Assembly (NCBI RefSeq): GCF_900155915.1
Contig: NZ_FTPO01000001.1
Span: 62,001 to 126,000 of the forward strand
Source: Microbacterium sp. RU33B
GTDB taxonomy: Bacteria; Actinomycetota; Actinomycetes; Actinomycetales; Microbacteriaceae
Reading direction: 5' to 3'
DNA length: 64,000 bases
The position numbers and the translations under genes were made by a program. The notes under the pieces are model-generated. The model made no database searches, was not told the origin of the DNA, and saw only the letters and a program-made list of their open reading frames with translations. Position 1 is the first letter of the stretch. Each line of letters opens with the position of its first letter. Positions 53,408 through 61,953 of the stretch are shown here, one piece after another.

Positions 53408-54067
53408 ATGGCGACGCCGCTGCGGCGATACAGCGCGGGCGCGCGCTGGTACGACGTGCTGTCCGGTGAGCGTTGGGTGTACGGCGCCGGACGCGCGGCG
53501 GGAATCGAGCTCCTCGCACCCGCCCGCGGCGACATCGTGGTCGATCTCGGATGCGGCACCGGCCTGAACTTCCCCGCGCTCGCGGCGGCGGTGGGCCGCG
53601 AGGGTCTGGTCGTCGGAGTCGATCGCAGCGCCGAGATGCTCGCCATGGCCCGTCGGCGGGTCGCCGACCGCGGCTGGGGGGATCGGGTCCGGATCATCCA
53701 GTCGGACGCCGTCGAGCTCGACGAGGCCCGCGTGCGCGCCGTGCTGCGGGCAGAGCGGGATCGAGACCTCGCCGACGGACTCTTCGCGACCTACGCCCTG
53801 AGTGTGATCGACCGGCGCGAGGTGGCGTGGGAGCGGGCGAAGAGCGTGCTCCGGCCGGGGGCCCGCGCGGGCGTCGTCGACATGCAGCCGCCGAGGGGCC
53901 GGTGGCGCGTCCTGTCTCCGCTGGCCAGGGTCGCCTGCGCGACCGGGGGAGCCGACATCGGCTCACGGCCGTGGCGGATGCTGGAGCGGGACGCCGCCCC
54001 CGGCACCGTTCAGCGCGTCGAACGCAAGGGCGGTCACCTCGTCGCCGTCGCCGCCCAGCTGCCCTGA
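53408..54067 (+). CDS. Class I SAM-dependent methyltransferase
   Basis: A 219-aa methyltransferase. Motif I VVDLGCGTGLNFPALAAAVG, acidic residue in VVGVDRSAEMLAMARRRVAD, and post-motifs IIQSDAVELD and DGLFATYALSVI. N-terminal RYSAGARWYDVLSGERWVYG resembles UbiE/PmtA-type enzymes that methylate lipids or quinones. Placed next to a VTT protein, a CDP-alcohol phosphatidyltransferase and a flavin reductase, it may modify a lipid head group; that is inference. Confidence 0.87.
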   Translation: MATPLRRYSAGARWYDVLSGERWVYGAGRAAGIELLAPARGDIVVDLGCGTGLNFPALAAAVGREGLVVGVDRSAEMLAMARRRVADRGWGDRVRIIQSDAVELDEARVRAVLRAERDRDLADGLFATYALSVIDRREVAWERAKSVLRPGARAGVVDMQPPRGRWRVLSPLARVACATGGADIGSRPWRMLERDAAPGTVQRVERKGGHLVAVAAQLP

Positions 54068-54074
54068 GAGCCGG

Positions 54075-54572
54075 TCAGCCCGACGTCGCCGGCGATCCCG
54101 AGAGGCCGTCGAGGATCGCCTGGATGCGGCGGGCCCGCGTCGGAGCGGTGCCGGCGGAGTCCACGGGAACGAGCCGCCGCCGGCGTGCCGCCGGTTCCAG
54201 GCCATCCCACGCGTCACGCGCGCCGGCACTCTCCAGGGCGCTCGCGAGGTCGGCGGGGATCGGCACCTCGCCGGGATCGACGGGAGCCAGACGCCCGGAG
54301 ACCGGATCGCCGGCCTCGACGCGCATCCGCCGCAGGAGCGGCGCTCCCGCCCACACGAACGTCCCGGAGAAGACGGGGGCGACGGTCAGGGCGAGGTTGA
54401 CCTCGCATCCCTCGATCTCGCCCTGGACTCGTCGGGTCCCCACCGATCGTGCGGCGTCGACCAGGTCGTCGGGAACGCGGATGACGGTGTACCTGGCGCG
54501 GCCCCACTCCATGGGCTCCACAAAGCCGTCGATGGTGTGGAACGGTCCCAGGAGCGGCCACGCGTCACTCAT
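54075..54572 (-). CDS. DUF1905 / YdeI-domain protein
   Basis: A 165-aa relative of the 22425-22853 protein. DUF1905-like half (FHTIDGFVEPMEWGRARYTV, VQGEIEGCEVNLALTV) and YdeI-type half (IPADLASALESAGARDAWDG, RARRIQAILDGLS). Same proposed but unproven protective role. Convergent with the methyltransferase gene, 7 bp away. Confidence 0.8.
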   Translation of the reverse strand: MSDAWPLLGPFHTIDGFVEPMEWGRARYTVIRVPDDLVDAARSVGTRRVQGEIEGCEVNLALTVAPVFSGTFVWAGAPLLRRMRVEAGDPVSGRLAPVDPGEVPIPADLASALESAGARDAWDGLEPAARRRRLVPVDSAGTAPTRARRIQAILDGLSGSPATSG

Positions 54573-54579
54573 GGTCGAA

Positions 54580-54585
54580 AGGCTA
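54580..54585 (-). promoter_or_regulatory. -10 box, leaderless promoter
   Basis: TAGCCT (minus strand) lies 7 bases before the ATG at 54572. It overlaps the last codons of the DUF2871 gene. Confidence 0.45.
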
Positions 54586-55035
54586 GTGCGCCCCGACCAC
54601 GCCGGCGACGGCATCCGTCTGCGACCGATCGCGCGCGATCGCGCGTCCGAGCGCGAGGAGCAGCACGACCATTCCGGACGTGAGCAGGATGTGGCCGACG
54701 CCCGCGATCCCCGCGATCATTCCCCCGGCCTCCTGGCCGAGCACCGTCAGGCTGCCGTGCCAGACGAGCATCGCGGATGTCAGGATCACGCCGGCGTTGT
54801 ACAGCCAGAAGAACCAGCCGAACAGGCGGCTGCGCGACAGGGCGAACAGCTTCTCGAGTGCGAGCACGATCAGCAGCACGACGAAGCCGAGCGTGAGCAG
54901 GTGGGTGTGGGCGAGTCCGAGCTGGGTGAACGCTCCCGCGGGGAAGTCGTTGACCTTCGTGAATTCGCGGTAGAACAGGCCGGAGAGCACACCGGCGATC
55001 ATGTAGGCGAATGAGGCGGAGTACAGGCGACGCAT
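54583..55035 (-). CDS. DUF2871 membrane protein
   Basis: A 150-aa membrane protein with four helices (LYSASFAYMIAGVLSGLFY, THLLTLGFVVLLIVLALEKL, LFGWFFWLYNAGVILTSAML, IAGVGHILLTSGMVVLLLAL). Conserved histidines in LGLAHTHLL and VGHILL suggest a cofactor or metal site. DUF2871, function unknown. AAAGGAA precedes the ATG. Confidence 0.82.
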   Translation of the reverse strand: MRRLYSASFAYMIAGVLSGLFYREFTKVNDFPAGAFTQLGLAHTHLLTLGFVVLLIVLALEKLFALSRSRLFGWFFWLYNAGVILTSAMLVWHGSLTVLGQEAGGMIAGIAGVGHILLTSGMVVLLLALGRAIARDRSQTDAVAGVVGAH

Positions 55036-55125
55036 GGGATTCCTTTCGACGTCACCTCCACTCTCGCCGGGGGCGAGGGCGGCGGGATCATCCGAACGGT
55101 TGAGATCGACGTCGTCGCGGAGAGG

Positions 55126-55749
55126 TCACAGCAGACCGCTGTCGCGGGCGACGGCGACGGCACGCGACCGGCTCTCGACGCCGAGCTTCTCGAACAGGTG
55201 GACGAGGTGGGTCTTGACCGTCGCCTCGGTGACGAACAGCGTCTTGGCGATCTCGCGATTGGAGGCCCCGGTCTCGAGGAGGCGCAGCACGTCGAGCTCG
55301 CGATCGGTCAGACGCACCCGCGGCGACCGCATCACCTGCACCATCCGCGCGGTCAGCTCGGGGGAGAGCACGAGGAGCCCGGATGCGGCGCTGCGGATCG
55401 CCGACGTGATCTCCTCCGCCGGTGCATCCTTCAGGAGGTACCCCGCGGCGCCGGCTTCGACCGCCCCCAGGATCTCCACGTCGCGGTCGAACGTCGTCAG
55501 GATCACCACGGCGGGCGCCGGGTCGAGCCCACGCAGCTGCCGTGTCGTCTCGACGCCGTCGATGCCGTCGCCGAGCCGCAGGTCGCACAGGACGACGTCG
55601 GGGTGAAGATGGCGGGCGAGCGCGACCGCCTCCTCGCCCGTGGCCGCCTCGCCCACGACATCCACTCCCGCGTCCGCGGGGAACAGCGACCGCAGACCCG
55701 CGCGGACGATCGGATGGTCGTCCACCAGGACGACCCGCAGCGCGCTCAT
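55126..55749 (-). CDS. NarL/LuxR-type response regulator
   Basis: A 207-aa two-component regulator. Receiver domain VVLVDDHPIVRAGLRSLFPA with phospho-acceptor D in DVVLCDLRLGDGIDG, T/K in ILTTFDRD and LLKDAP. The C-terminal LuxR helix-turn-helix is LTDRELDVLRLLETGASNRE and EATVKTHLVHLFEKLGV. Translation is coupled to the kinase (ATGA, 55746-55749). It likely controls the MMPL gene of the same operon. Confidence 0.92.
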   Translation of the reverse strand: MSALRVVLVDDHPIVRAGLRSLFPADAGVDVVGEAATGEEAVALARHLHPDVVLCDLRLGDGIDGVETTRQLRGLDPAPAVVILTTFDRDVEILGAVEAGAAGYLLKDAPAEEITSAIRSAASGLLVLSPELTARMVQVMRSPRVRLTDRELDVLRLLETGASNREIAKTLFVTEATVKTHLVHLFEKLGVESRSRAVAVARDSGLL

Positions 55750-57011
55750 GCGCGTCCTCCGTCCGCGGCGATCGGCATCGACGCCGAAAGGGCGACGCCG
55801 TCGCCCGGTGCACTCTCGATGTCGAGGTCGCCGCCGAGCTCCCGCAGGCGCGCGCGCATGGCCCTGAGCCCGTACCCCGACCCGTCGGTGCGCCGTTCCG
55901 CACGTGCGCTCCACCCGGTCGCGTCGAAGCCGACCCCGTCGTCGGCGATGTCGAGGCGGATGCTGTCGCCGGCATCCGCCATCGTCACGACGACGCGGTG
56001 CGCGCCCGCATGCGCGCGGACGTTGGCCAGCGCGGACTGCGCCGTGCGCAGCAGCGCGACCTCGGCCCCCATCGACATCGCCGGAAGGGTGTCGTCGATG
56101 TGGAGATCGGTGCGGATGCCCGTCTCCTCCTCCACGCGCGCGAGCATGCGCCGCAGCGCGTCGCCGAGCGCCGATCCCTCGAGCTCGGAGGGGGCGAGGT
56201 CGTCGACGATGCGGCGCACATCGACGAGGCCGTCGCGGGCGAGCTGGTCGATCTGCGGGAGCACCGCGCCCGCCTCGGCCGGCGGCGCCGCGGACGCGGA
56301 GCGCGCCAGCATCCCGATCGACGACAGGGCCTGCGCCACGGTGTCGTGGATGTCGCGCGAGATGCGGGTGCGCTCCAGTCCTGCACCCGACTCCCGCTGC
56401 ATCCGCGCGAGCTCGTCCTGCAGCTGCGCCGCTTCGGTCTGAGCGCTCACCAGCGACGCGATCAGTCGTCGGCGCTCCCGCCCGTCGCGCACGAGCGCGA
56501 GGTAGCCGCGGGCGATCCCGAGGGCGAAGACGCCGCCGACCGTCGGGCCGATCACGTTCGCGTACGACGTCGTCCCCGCGTGGAGCAGAGGGGCGGCGAT
56601 CACGACCGCCAGGATCGTCACGCTGAAGCCGATCGCCCACGGCAGGGTGAGGATGAATCCCGCCAGCAGCCACAGCGGGAAGGCCAGCCACACGAACTCC
56701 GCCGAGACGGCGACCGCGCCGACCCAGATGAGCGACAGGCCGGCAAGCCACCACATCGCGAGGGCCGGATCGCGGGTGCGACCGGTGAGGACGAGGCCGC
56801 CGAAGTACCAGCCGGCGAACACGAGCGCCGGCGACAGCGCCCACGGCACGGGGACGCCGTCGGTGATCGCCCGGATCGCGGCGATCACCACGAGAGCGAG
56901 GGTGATCGCCGACTGGCCCAGGCGGATCGCCCCGCTCACCGTCTCGGCGCCGCCCGCCTGCCCGCGCGACGCCTCACCCCGCGGTGGTGAGGACGGGCGT
57001 GACGTCGACAT
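55746..57011 (-). CDS. Sensor histidine kinase (HisKA_3 type)
   Basis: A 421-aa membrane kinase. Five or six N-terminal helices, then HisKA_3 with the phospho-histidine in SRDIHDTVAQALSSIGML and an HATPase domain (ANVRAHAGAHRVVVTMADAG, DIADDGVGFD, GYGLRAMRARLRELGG). No extracellular sensor domain is visible, so the membrane part probably senses the signal (membrane or cell-wall stress in many relatives). It overlaps the end of the broken MMPL gene by 38 bp. Confidence 0.9.
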   Translation of the reverse strand: MSTSRPSSPPRGEASRGQAGGAETVSGAIRLGQSAITLALVVIAAIRAITDGVPVPWALSPALVFAGWYFGGLVLTGRTRDPALAMWWLAGLSLIWVGAVAVSAEFVWLAFPLWLLAGFILTLPWAIGFSVTILAVVIAAPLLHAGTTSYANVIGPTVGGVFALGIARGYLALVRDGRERRRLIASLVSAQTEAAQLQDELARMQRESGAGLERTRISRDIHDTVAQALSSIGMLARSASAAPPAEAGAVLPQIDQLARDGLVDVRRIVDDLAPSELEGSALGDALRRMLARVEEETGIRTDLHIDDTLPAMSMGAEVALLRTAQSALANVRAHAGAHRVVVTMADAGDSIRLDIADDGVGFDATGWSARAERRTDGSGYGLRAMRARLRELGGDLDIESAPGDGVALSASMPIAADGGRA

Positions 57012-59090
57012 GCTCCGATTCTTCCGCGTTCCGGGACCGCCCGCCGGTCATCGGCCGGCTCGGCCACCACATCCGATCCCCGAGCAGGGAGAACAGCGCC
57101 GGAACGACGAGCGTGCGCACGACGAGCGTGTCGACGAGGACGCCGATCCCGACGATCAGGCCGATCTGTCCGAGCGTGACCAGCGGCAGAAGCCCCAGGG
57201 CGGCGAACACGCCCGCCAGCACGATGCCCGCGCTCGTGATCACGCCGCCGGTCGTCGCGAGCGCCGTCACCATCCCCGCGCGCGTGCCCGAGACCCGTGC
57301 CTCGGTGCGTGCGCGGTGCACGAGGAAGATCGTGTAGTCCACTCCGAGCGCCACCAGGAACAGGAACGACAGCAGCGGCACCGGGAGGTCGAGGGCATCC
57401 CAGCCGAACGCGACACGGCCGAGCCAGGCGCCCGCGCCGACGGCCGCGATCGCGCTGAGCGTGTTCACCGCGAGGAGCACGAGCGGCGCCACGAGAGCGC
57501 GAAGGAGGACCACCAGGACCAGGAACGTCACGATCAGGATCAGCGGAGCGATCAGCAGGAAGTCTCGCAGGTTGCCGTCGCGGGCATCGACATCGGCCGC
57601 GCCCTGACCGCCCACCAGCGCGTCGGCACCCGTCACCGTGTGGACCGATGCGCGAAGCTCGACGACCAGGGCGCGACTGTCCGGTGTGCCCGGTGCGGGT
57701 TCGCCCACCACCGACAGCCGCACGAGGTCGCCATCGGGGCTCGTGCCCGATGCGCTCACCCTCACCACTCCCGTCACGGACTCGGCCGCGGCCGTCACGG
57801 CGTCGGCATCGGCGGCGCGCGCGACGATCACGAACGGCTGGGCCTGTCCGGCGTCGAAGTGCGCGGCGAGCACCTCGAGGCCCACCGACGACTCCGTCGG
57901 CACGCGGAACTTCTCGACCTGGCTCAGTCCGACGGTCGTGCCGAACAGTCCGGCTGCCATGACCGCGAGGAGGGCGACCCCGCCCGCGAGCGGAAGGAGC
58001 GGCCGGAGCACGACCCGGTGCGCCACGGTGCGCCAGACGCGTCCGCGCGAGGTCGTGTCATCGCCCGCGCGCGGTACGGCGGGCCAGAACACCCCCCTGC
58101 CGCACACGGCCAGCGCCGACGGGAGGACCAGCAGAACGGCCGCGAGCGCGATGACGAGTCCGAGGGCGCACGCGATGCCGAGACCCCGCGTGCCCGGCAC
58201 GACGGCGAGCACGAGCGTGAGCAGCGCGAGGACGACGGTGACGTTGGAGGCGACGATCGCCGGCAGCGTTCCCCGCCAGGCGTCGGCGAGGGCGCGACGG
58301 TGATCGGCTCGACGGCGAGCCGCTCCCGGTAGCGCGAGATCAGGAGGAGGGCGTAGTTCGTTCCGGCGCCGAAGACGAGCACGCTCACGATGCCCGTGTC
58401 GAACTGCAGGCCGAGCGCACTCCCGAGCGCGGTGGTCGTCTTGCTCGCGACCTGGTCGGCGATGCCCACGACGGTGAGCGGGATCAGCCACAGGACGGGG
58501 GACCGGTAGGTGAAGATCAGCAGCACCGCCACGATGCCGATCGTCACGAGGAGGAGGGTCAGGTCGGCGCCGTCGAACGACGAGGCGACGTCGACCCCGA
58601 ACGCCGGTCCTCCCGTGACCTGCACGGTCACGCCGTCGATCTCCGCGCCGAGCACGATCGCCCGGACCTCCTCCACCAGGGCACGCTCGGCCGCCGCGTC
58701 GTCGCCCGGCACCGGCGCCGTCACCTGCACGACGGCGGCGCGGCCGTCGTCGCTCGGGAACGGTCCGAGCACGCGAGACCCGTCGACCCCCTCGAGCGCG
58801 ATCGCCAGCTCGCCGAGTCCGGCGCTCTGCGCCTCCGAGAGCGCCGAGCCGGCCGTCGTGGACGCGACCGCGATCAGCGTCCGCTCGTCGGCATCCGCGA
58901 ACCCGCTCGTCAGCTCCGCGACCCGAGCCGACTCGGACCCGGGTGGGGCACTCTGATTCTCGGAGGTCATCGTGGCGCGCCCGAAGGCGCCGAGCAGACC
59001 GACGAGCACCAGGATGCCGACGATGAGCGAGACCCACGCGCCGCGGCGGGAGGTCAGGGAGCGGGACAGGGTTTCGGAGAGGGAACGCAC
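56974..59090 (-). pseudogene. MMPL-family transporter, frameshifted
   Basis: A two-repeat MMPL/RND-type membrane protein of about 705 residues, split between two frames. The first part (start GTG at 59090) reads RGAWVSLIVGILVLVGLLG to GAGTNYALLLISRYRERLAV; the second continues ADHRRALADAWRGTLPAIVA through SFLFLVALGVDYTIFLVHRA to the stop at 56974. The frame changes near 58308-58310. The total, 2117 nt, is one base short of 706 codons, so one lost base explains it. Otherwise every family block is intact, which suggests a recent mutation or a sequencing error. Relatives export lipids or drugs; this one heads an operon with a two-component system. Confidence 0.85.
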
Positions 59091-59185
59091 GTTCCCAGTC
59101 CAGTGGTGGTCGGCCTCGGAGCCATCCGTCCTCTCGTCGACTCCGACCTCAACCGAAAGGCTGAGAGCGCGGCGGCCTCGGTTGC

Positions 59186-60370
59186 TCAGGCGGTGGCGAA
59201 GGGCCAGCCCGTGTATGCCTCGGCGAGATAGGTCCGCCCGGCCTCGGACTCCACGATCGAACGCAGTTCTCCGCGCTGGCGCAGACGGTCGAAGTCCGAC
59301 GCGTCGGGCGAGGCGTGCAGCATGCTCGTCATCCACCAGGAGAAGTGCTGGGCCTTCCAGATGCGCCGGCGCGCGGCATCCGCGAACTCGTCGATGCGAC
59401 GCTCGTCGCCCTGGAGAAGGAGCGAGCGGATGGCCCGGTCGAGCAGGATCACATCCGCGACGGCGAGATTCATCCCCTTCGCCCCCGTCGGGGGCACGGT
59501 GTGGGCGGCGTCGCCGACGATCGCCACCCGTCCCCTGCGCAACTCGTGGGCGACGAAGCTCCGGAACCGGAGGACGTCGCGCTGGAAGATCGGGCCCTCC
59601 TCGAGGGTGGTGCCGGGAACTCGTTTCTGCAGCTCGTCCCACAGCTGTGCTTCGCTGTACGCCGCGGTGTCGGTCTCGGGATCGCACTGGAAGTACATCC
59701 TCTGCACGGTGGCGCTGCGCTGGCTGATCAGCGCGAAGCCGTCGGGGGAGTTGCTGTAGATCAGCTCGTCCGCGCTCGGCGGCGCCTCGGTGAGGATGCC
59801 GAACCACGCGAACGGATACTCGCGCAGGTGTCCGCCGAACCGCGAGCCGGTCACCGTGCTGCGCACCACGCTGCGCGAACCGTCGGCGCCGACGACGAAC
59901 TCGGCGTCGATCACGACGGGCTGCCCGTCGGCGTCGACCCCGACGACTCGCGGCCGGTCCGTCTCGGCGTCGTCGATCCGCTCGGCCACGATGCCGAAGC
60001 GGAGGTCCTGGCCGCCCGCCAGGCGCGCTGCGATGAGGTCCGTGAGCACCTCGTGCTGCGGGTAGAGCCACACGCTGCGACCGACGAGGCTCGGGAAGTC
60101 GATCCGGTGCCCCTCCCCGTCGACGCGGAGCTCGATGCCGTCGTGGCGGTGCCCGAGCGAGCGTGCGCGGCTGTGATCGCCGAGCGAGTCGAGGATCTCG
60201 ACGGTGCCCTGCTCGAGGATGCCCGCGCGGATCGTGGACTCGATCTCCTCCCGCGTGCGGCTGTCGACGACGACCGATTCGATGCCGGCCTCCGCGAGCA
60301 GGTGCGAGAGGAGGAGCCCGGCGGGGCCCGCGCCGACGATCGCCACGCGGGTGCGGACGGTGAGGGTCAT
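59186..60370 (-). CDS. pobA: 4-hydroxybenzoate 3-monooxygenase
   Basis: A 394-aa FAD monooxygenase, exactly the classical PobA length, that hydroxylates 4-hydroxybenzoate to protocatechuate with NAD(P)H and O2. FAD motif VAIVGAGPAGLLLSHLLAEA, the DG motif FVVGADGSRSVVRS and the second FAD motif RVAIVGDAAHTVPPTGAKGM are all present, with WLYPQHEVLTDL and the C-terminal aromatic region LAEAYTGWPF. GAAGGAG precedes the ATG. Its promoter region holds an operator shared with the IclR gene encoded upstream. Confidence 0.95.
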   Translation of the reverse strand: MTLTVRTRVAIVGAGPAGLLLSHLLAEAGIESVVVDSRTREEIESTIRAGILEQGTVEILDSLGDHSRARSLGHRHDGIELRVDGEGHRIDFPSLVGRSVWLYPQHEVLTDLIAARLAGGQDLRFGIVAERIDDAETDRPRVVGVDADGQPVVIDAEFVVGADGSRSVVRSTVTGSRFGGHLREYPFAWFGILTEAPPSADELIYSNSPDGFALISQRSATVQRMYFQCDPETDTAAYSEAQLWDELQKRVPGTTLEEGPIFQRDVLRFRSFVAHELRRGRVAIVGDAAHTVPPTGAKGMNLAVADVILLDRAIRSLLLQGDERRIDEFADAARRRIWKAQHFSWWMTSMLHASPDASDFDRLRQRGELRSIVESEAGRTYLAEAYTGWPFATA

Positions 60371-60385
60371 GTCGTCTCCTTCGAC

Positions 60386-60404
60386 GGCCGGATGTCGTCC
60401 GGCC
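60386..60404. repeat. Inverted repeat in the pobA leader
   Basis: GGCCGGA-TGTCG-TCCGGCC, a perfect 7-bp stem with a 5-base loop, 16 bp before the pobA start. It could be a leader hairpin or a second binding site. Confidence 0.4.
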
Positions 60405-60440
60405 AGTGTGCGGTCGCGAAGACCCGTGAAGGCACGGAAC

Positions 60441-60455
60441 TCCCGTTGAACGGGA
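60441..60455. promoter_or_regulatory. IclR-type operator upstream of pobA
   Basis: TCCCGTTGAACGGGA, a perfect 7-1-7 palindrome, 71 bp before pobA. It agrees with the site at 61235-61249 in 12 of 15 positions, arms included. Confidence 0.7.
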
Positions 60456-60462
60456 TCCGGTG

Positions 60463-61215
60463 TCAGTCGCGGAAACCCAGGGCGCGTTCGATGAGGCGTC
60501 TTCCGGCGTGGAGCTCGATGAGCGCCGGTCCTTCGGGATCGTCGCGGCGGAGCACGACGGACAGCGCGGCGACCACGGTGCCGGCCTCATCGCGAACGGG
60601 GACGGCGACCCCGGTCGACACGGTCTCGATGAAGCCGGGAGCCACCGCATGGCCGAGCGCGCGCACCTCCGCGAGCTTGCGTCGCAGAACGGCGGAATCG
60701 GTGATCGTCTCCGTCGTCAGTCGAGGCAGGGGCGCTGCGAGGATGCGCTCCTGCAGCTCCCGCTCACCGAACGCGAGCAGGACGAGTCCGGAGGAGGACG
60801 CGTGCAGGGGAAGCCGGCCGGCGATCCGGGTGATGTTCGCTCCGGAGCCCGGGGCGCTGAGTCTCTCGAGGAACAGCGCCTCGTCCTGTTCGAGGATCGC
60901 GAGCTGCGTGTGCTCACGAACGCGCGACTGCACGCGCTCCATCGCGGGCATCGCCGCCTGGCGCAGGCGCAGTGCCTGCGATGAGCGCGTCGCCAGTTCC
61001 CAGAGCCGGGAGCCGACGCGGATGCGGCGTTCGTCGTCGCGTTCGAGGAGACCCGCGGCGACGAGCTCTCCCACGATCCGATGGGCGCTCGAGCTCGGGA
61101 GTCCTGCGCGGCGGCCGATCTCCGCGGCGGTCTGCACGGTTCGGGTCGGGGTGAAGGTCTCCAGCACGCGGACGAGTCGGTCGGTGATCGAGTCGCCCGA
61201 GCGGGAGTTCGCCAT
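60463..61215 (-). CDS. IclR-family regulator (PobR-like)
   Basis: A 250-aa regulator. N-terminal winged helix (QTAAEIGRRAGLPSSSAHRI, VGELVAAGLLERDDERRIRV) and C-terminal IclR effector domain (LAILEQDEALFLERLSAPGS, LPLHASSSGLVLLAFGE, SVVLRRDDPEG). Placed directly upstream of pobA, it most likely activates or represses that gene in response to 4-hydroxybenzoate. The ATG at 61215 was chosen because a -10 box lies 6 bases upstream. Confidence 0.9.
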   Translation of the reverse strand: MANSRSGDSITDRLVRVLETFTPTRTVQTAAEIGRRAGLPSSSAHRIVGELVAAGLLERDDERRIRVGSRLWELATRSSQALRLRQAAMPAMERVQSRVREHTQLAILEQDEALFLERLSAPGSGANITRIAGRLPLHASSSGLVLLAFGERELQERILAAPLPRLTTETITDSAVLRRKLAEVRALGHAVAPGFIETVSTGVAVPVRDEAGTVVAALSVVLRRDDPEGPALIELHAGRRLIERALGFRD

Positions 61216-61221
61216 CCGGTC

Positions 61222-61227
61222 AGCATG
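61222..61227 (-). promoter_or_regulatory. -10 box, leaderless promoter of iclR
   Basis: CATGCT (minus strand) lies 6 bases before the ATG at 61215, with an operator just upstream. Confidence 0.4.
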
Positions 61228-61234
61228 GCAGGAC

Positions 61235-61249
61235 TCCCATTGGATGGGA
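61235..61249. promoter_or_regulatory. IclR-type operator at the iclR promoter
   Basis: TCCCATTGGATGGGA, the partner of 60441-60455. It sits where the -35 of the iclR promoter would be, which suggests autoregulation. Confidence 0.65.
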
Positions 61250-61293
61250 AGCAAGGGCGAGTCCGAGGCGGCTCGACTGTGCGCCGACCGCAG

Positions 61294-61299
61294 TAGCCT
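61294..61299 (+). promoter_or_regulatory. -10 box, leaderless promoter
   Basis: TAGCCT lies 6 bases before the ATG at 61306. Confidence 0.5.
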
Positions 61300-61305
61300 C
61301 GACGC

Positions 61306-61953
61306 ATGGCCGCATCACCGAACCTCGACGGCCGGTGGTCGTCGACGACTCCCCGGGCGCTCGTCGACGCGCTGCACGGATCGTCGGCGCGCTGGTGGAT
61401 TTCGGGCGGTGTCGCACTCGACTTGTTCGCCGGCCGGACGATCCGCGAACGCCCGAACCTCGACGTCAGCACCATTCCCCCGCACCTCCCGCGTCTGATC
61501 GCGGCGCTGCCGGCGCACTGGAGCGCGTGGGCTGTGCACGAGGGGGCGCTCCGCCCCTGGACGGATGTCTCGACGGATGCCGACGTCCAGGCCGTCCTCA
61601 TCCGGGACGAGCACGAGGCGACCTGGGTCGTGCGAATCAACGTCGAAGACGGCACGGATGCGGCATGGCTCTACCGGCGCGATCCTCGGTTGCAGCTGCC
61701 CTGGGAGCGTGCGGTGCGCGAGATCGACGGCATCCCCGTCGGGGCGCCCGAAGTGCAGCTCGTGTGGAAGGCGCTGCGCCCCCGACCTCAGGACGATGAG
61801 GACAAGGACGCGGTGCTTCCGCTGCTGGATGCCGATGCCCGGGCGTGGTGGGAGCGAGCCATCCTGTCGATCCATCCGCACTCGTCGTGGTCGATCCCGG
61901 TGCGCACTCCGCGCTTCCCGGCCAAGTCGAGCTGGAATCGCTCCTCCCGCTAA
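61306..61953 (+). CDS. Nucleotidyltransferase-fold protein, possibly inactive
   Basis: A 215-aa protein resembling the aminoglycoside-2''-adenylyltransferase / AadB-like nucleotidyltransferase fold (SARWWISGGVALDLFAGRTI). The active site normally reads R.H.D.D; here it is RERPNLDVSTI, so the histidine and the first aspartate are replaced. Catalysis by the usual mechanism is doubtful. GAPEVQLVWKALRPRPQDDE is also typical of the family. It overlaps the convergent LysR gene by 4 bp. Confidence 0.7.
   Translation: MAASPNLDGRWSSTTPRALVDALHGSSARWWISGGVALDLFAGRTIRERPNLDVSTIPPHLPRLIAALPAHWSAWAVHEGALRPWTDVSTDADVQAVLIRDEHEATWVVRINVEDGTDAAWLYRRDPRLQLPWERAVREIDGIPVGAPEVQLVWKALRPRPQDDEDKDAVLPLLDADARAWWERAILSIHPHSSWSIPVRTPRFPAKSSWNRSSR

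Noticed and set aside
58300..58312. Programmed ribosomal frameshift in the MMPL gene
   Set aside because: No slippery heptamer or nearby stop-stimulating structure is seen at the shift, and the family does not use frameshifting. Mutation or sequence error is simpler.
59151..59183. Terminator after pobA (AACCGA...TCGGTT)
   Set aside because: The stem is only 6 bp with a long, partly paired loop and no T-run; too weak to list as a feature.
59140..60650. The minus-strand open frame of the MMPL gene extends far upstream, across pobA
   Set aside because: That part is a shadow of pobA in another frame; the MMPL protein starts at the GTG at 59090 just before its first helix.
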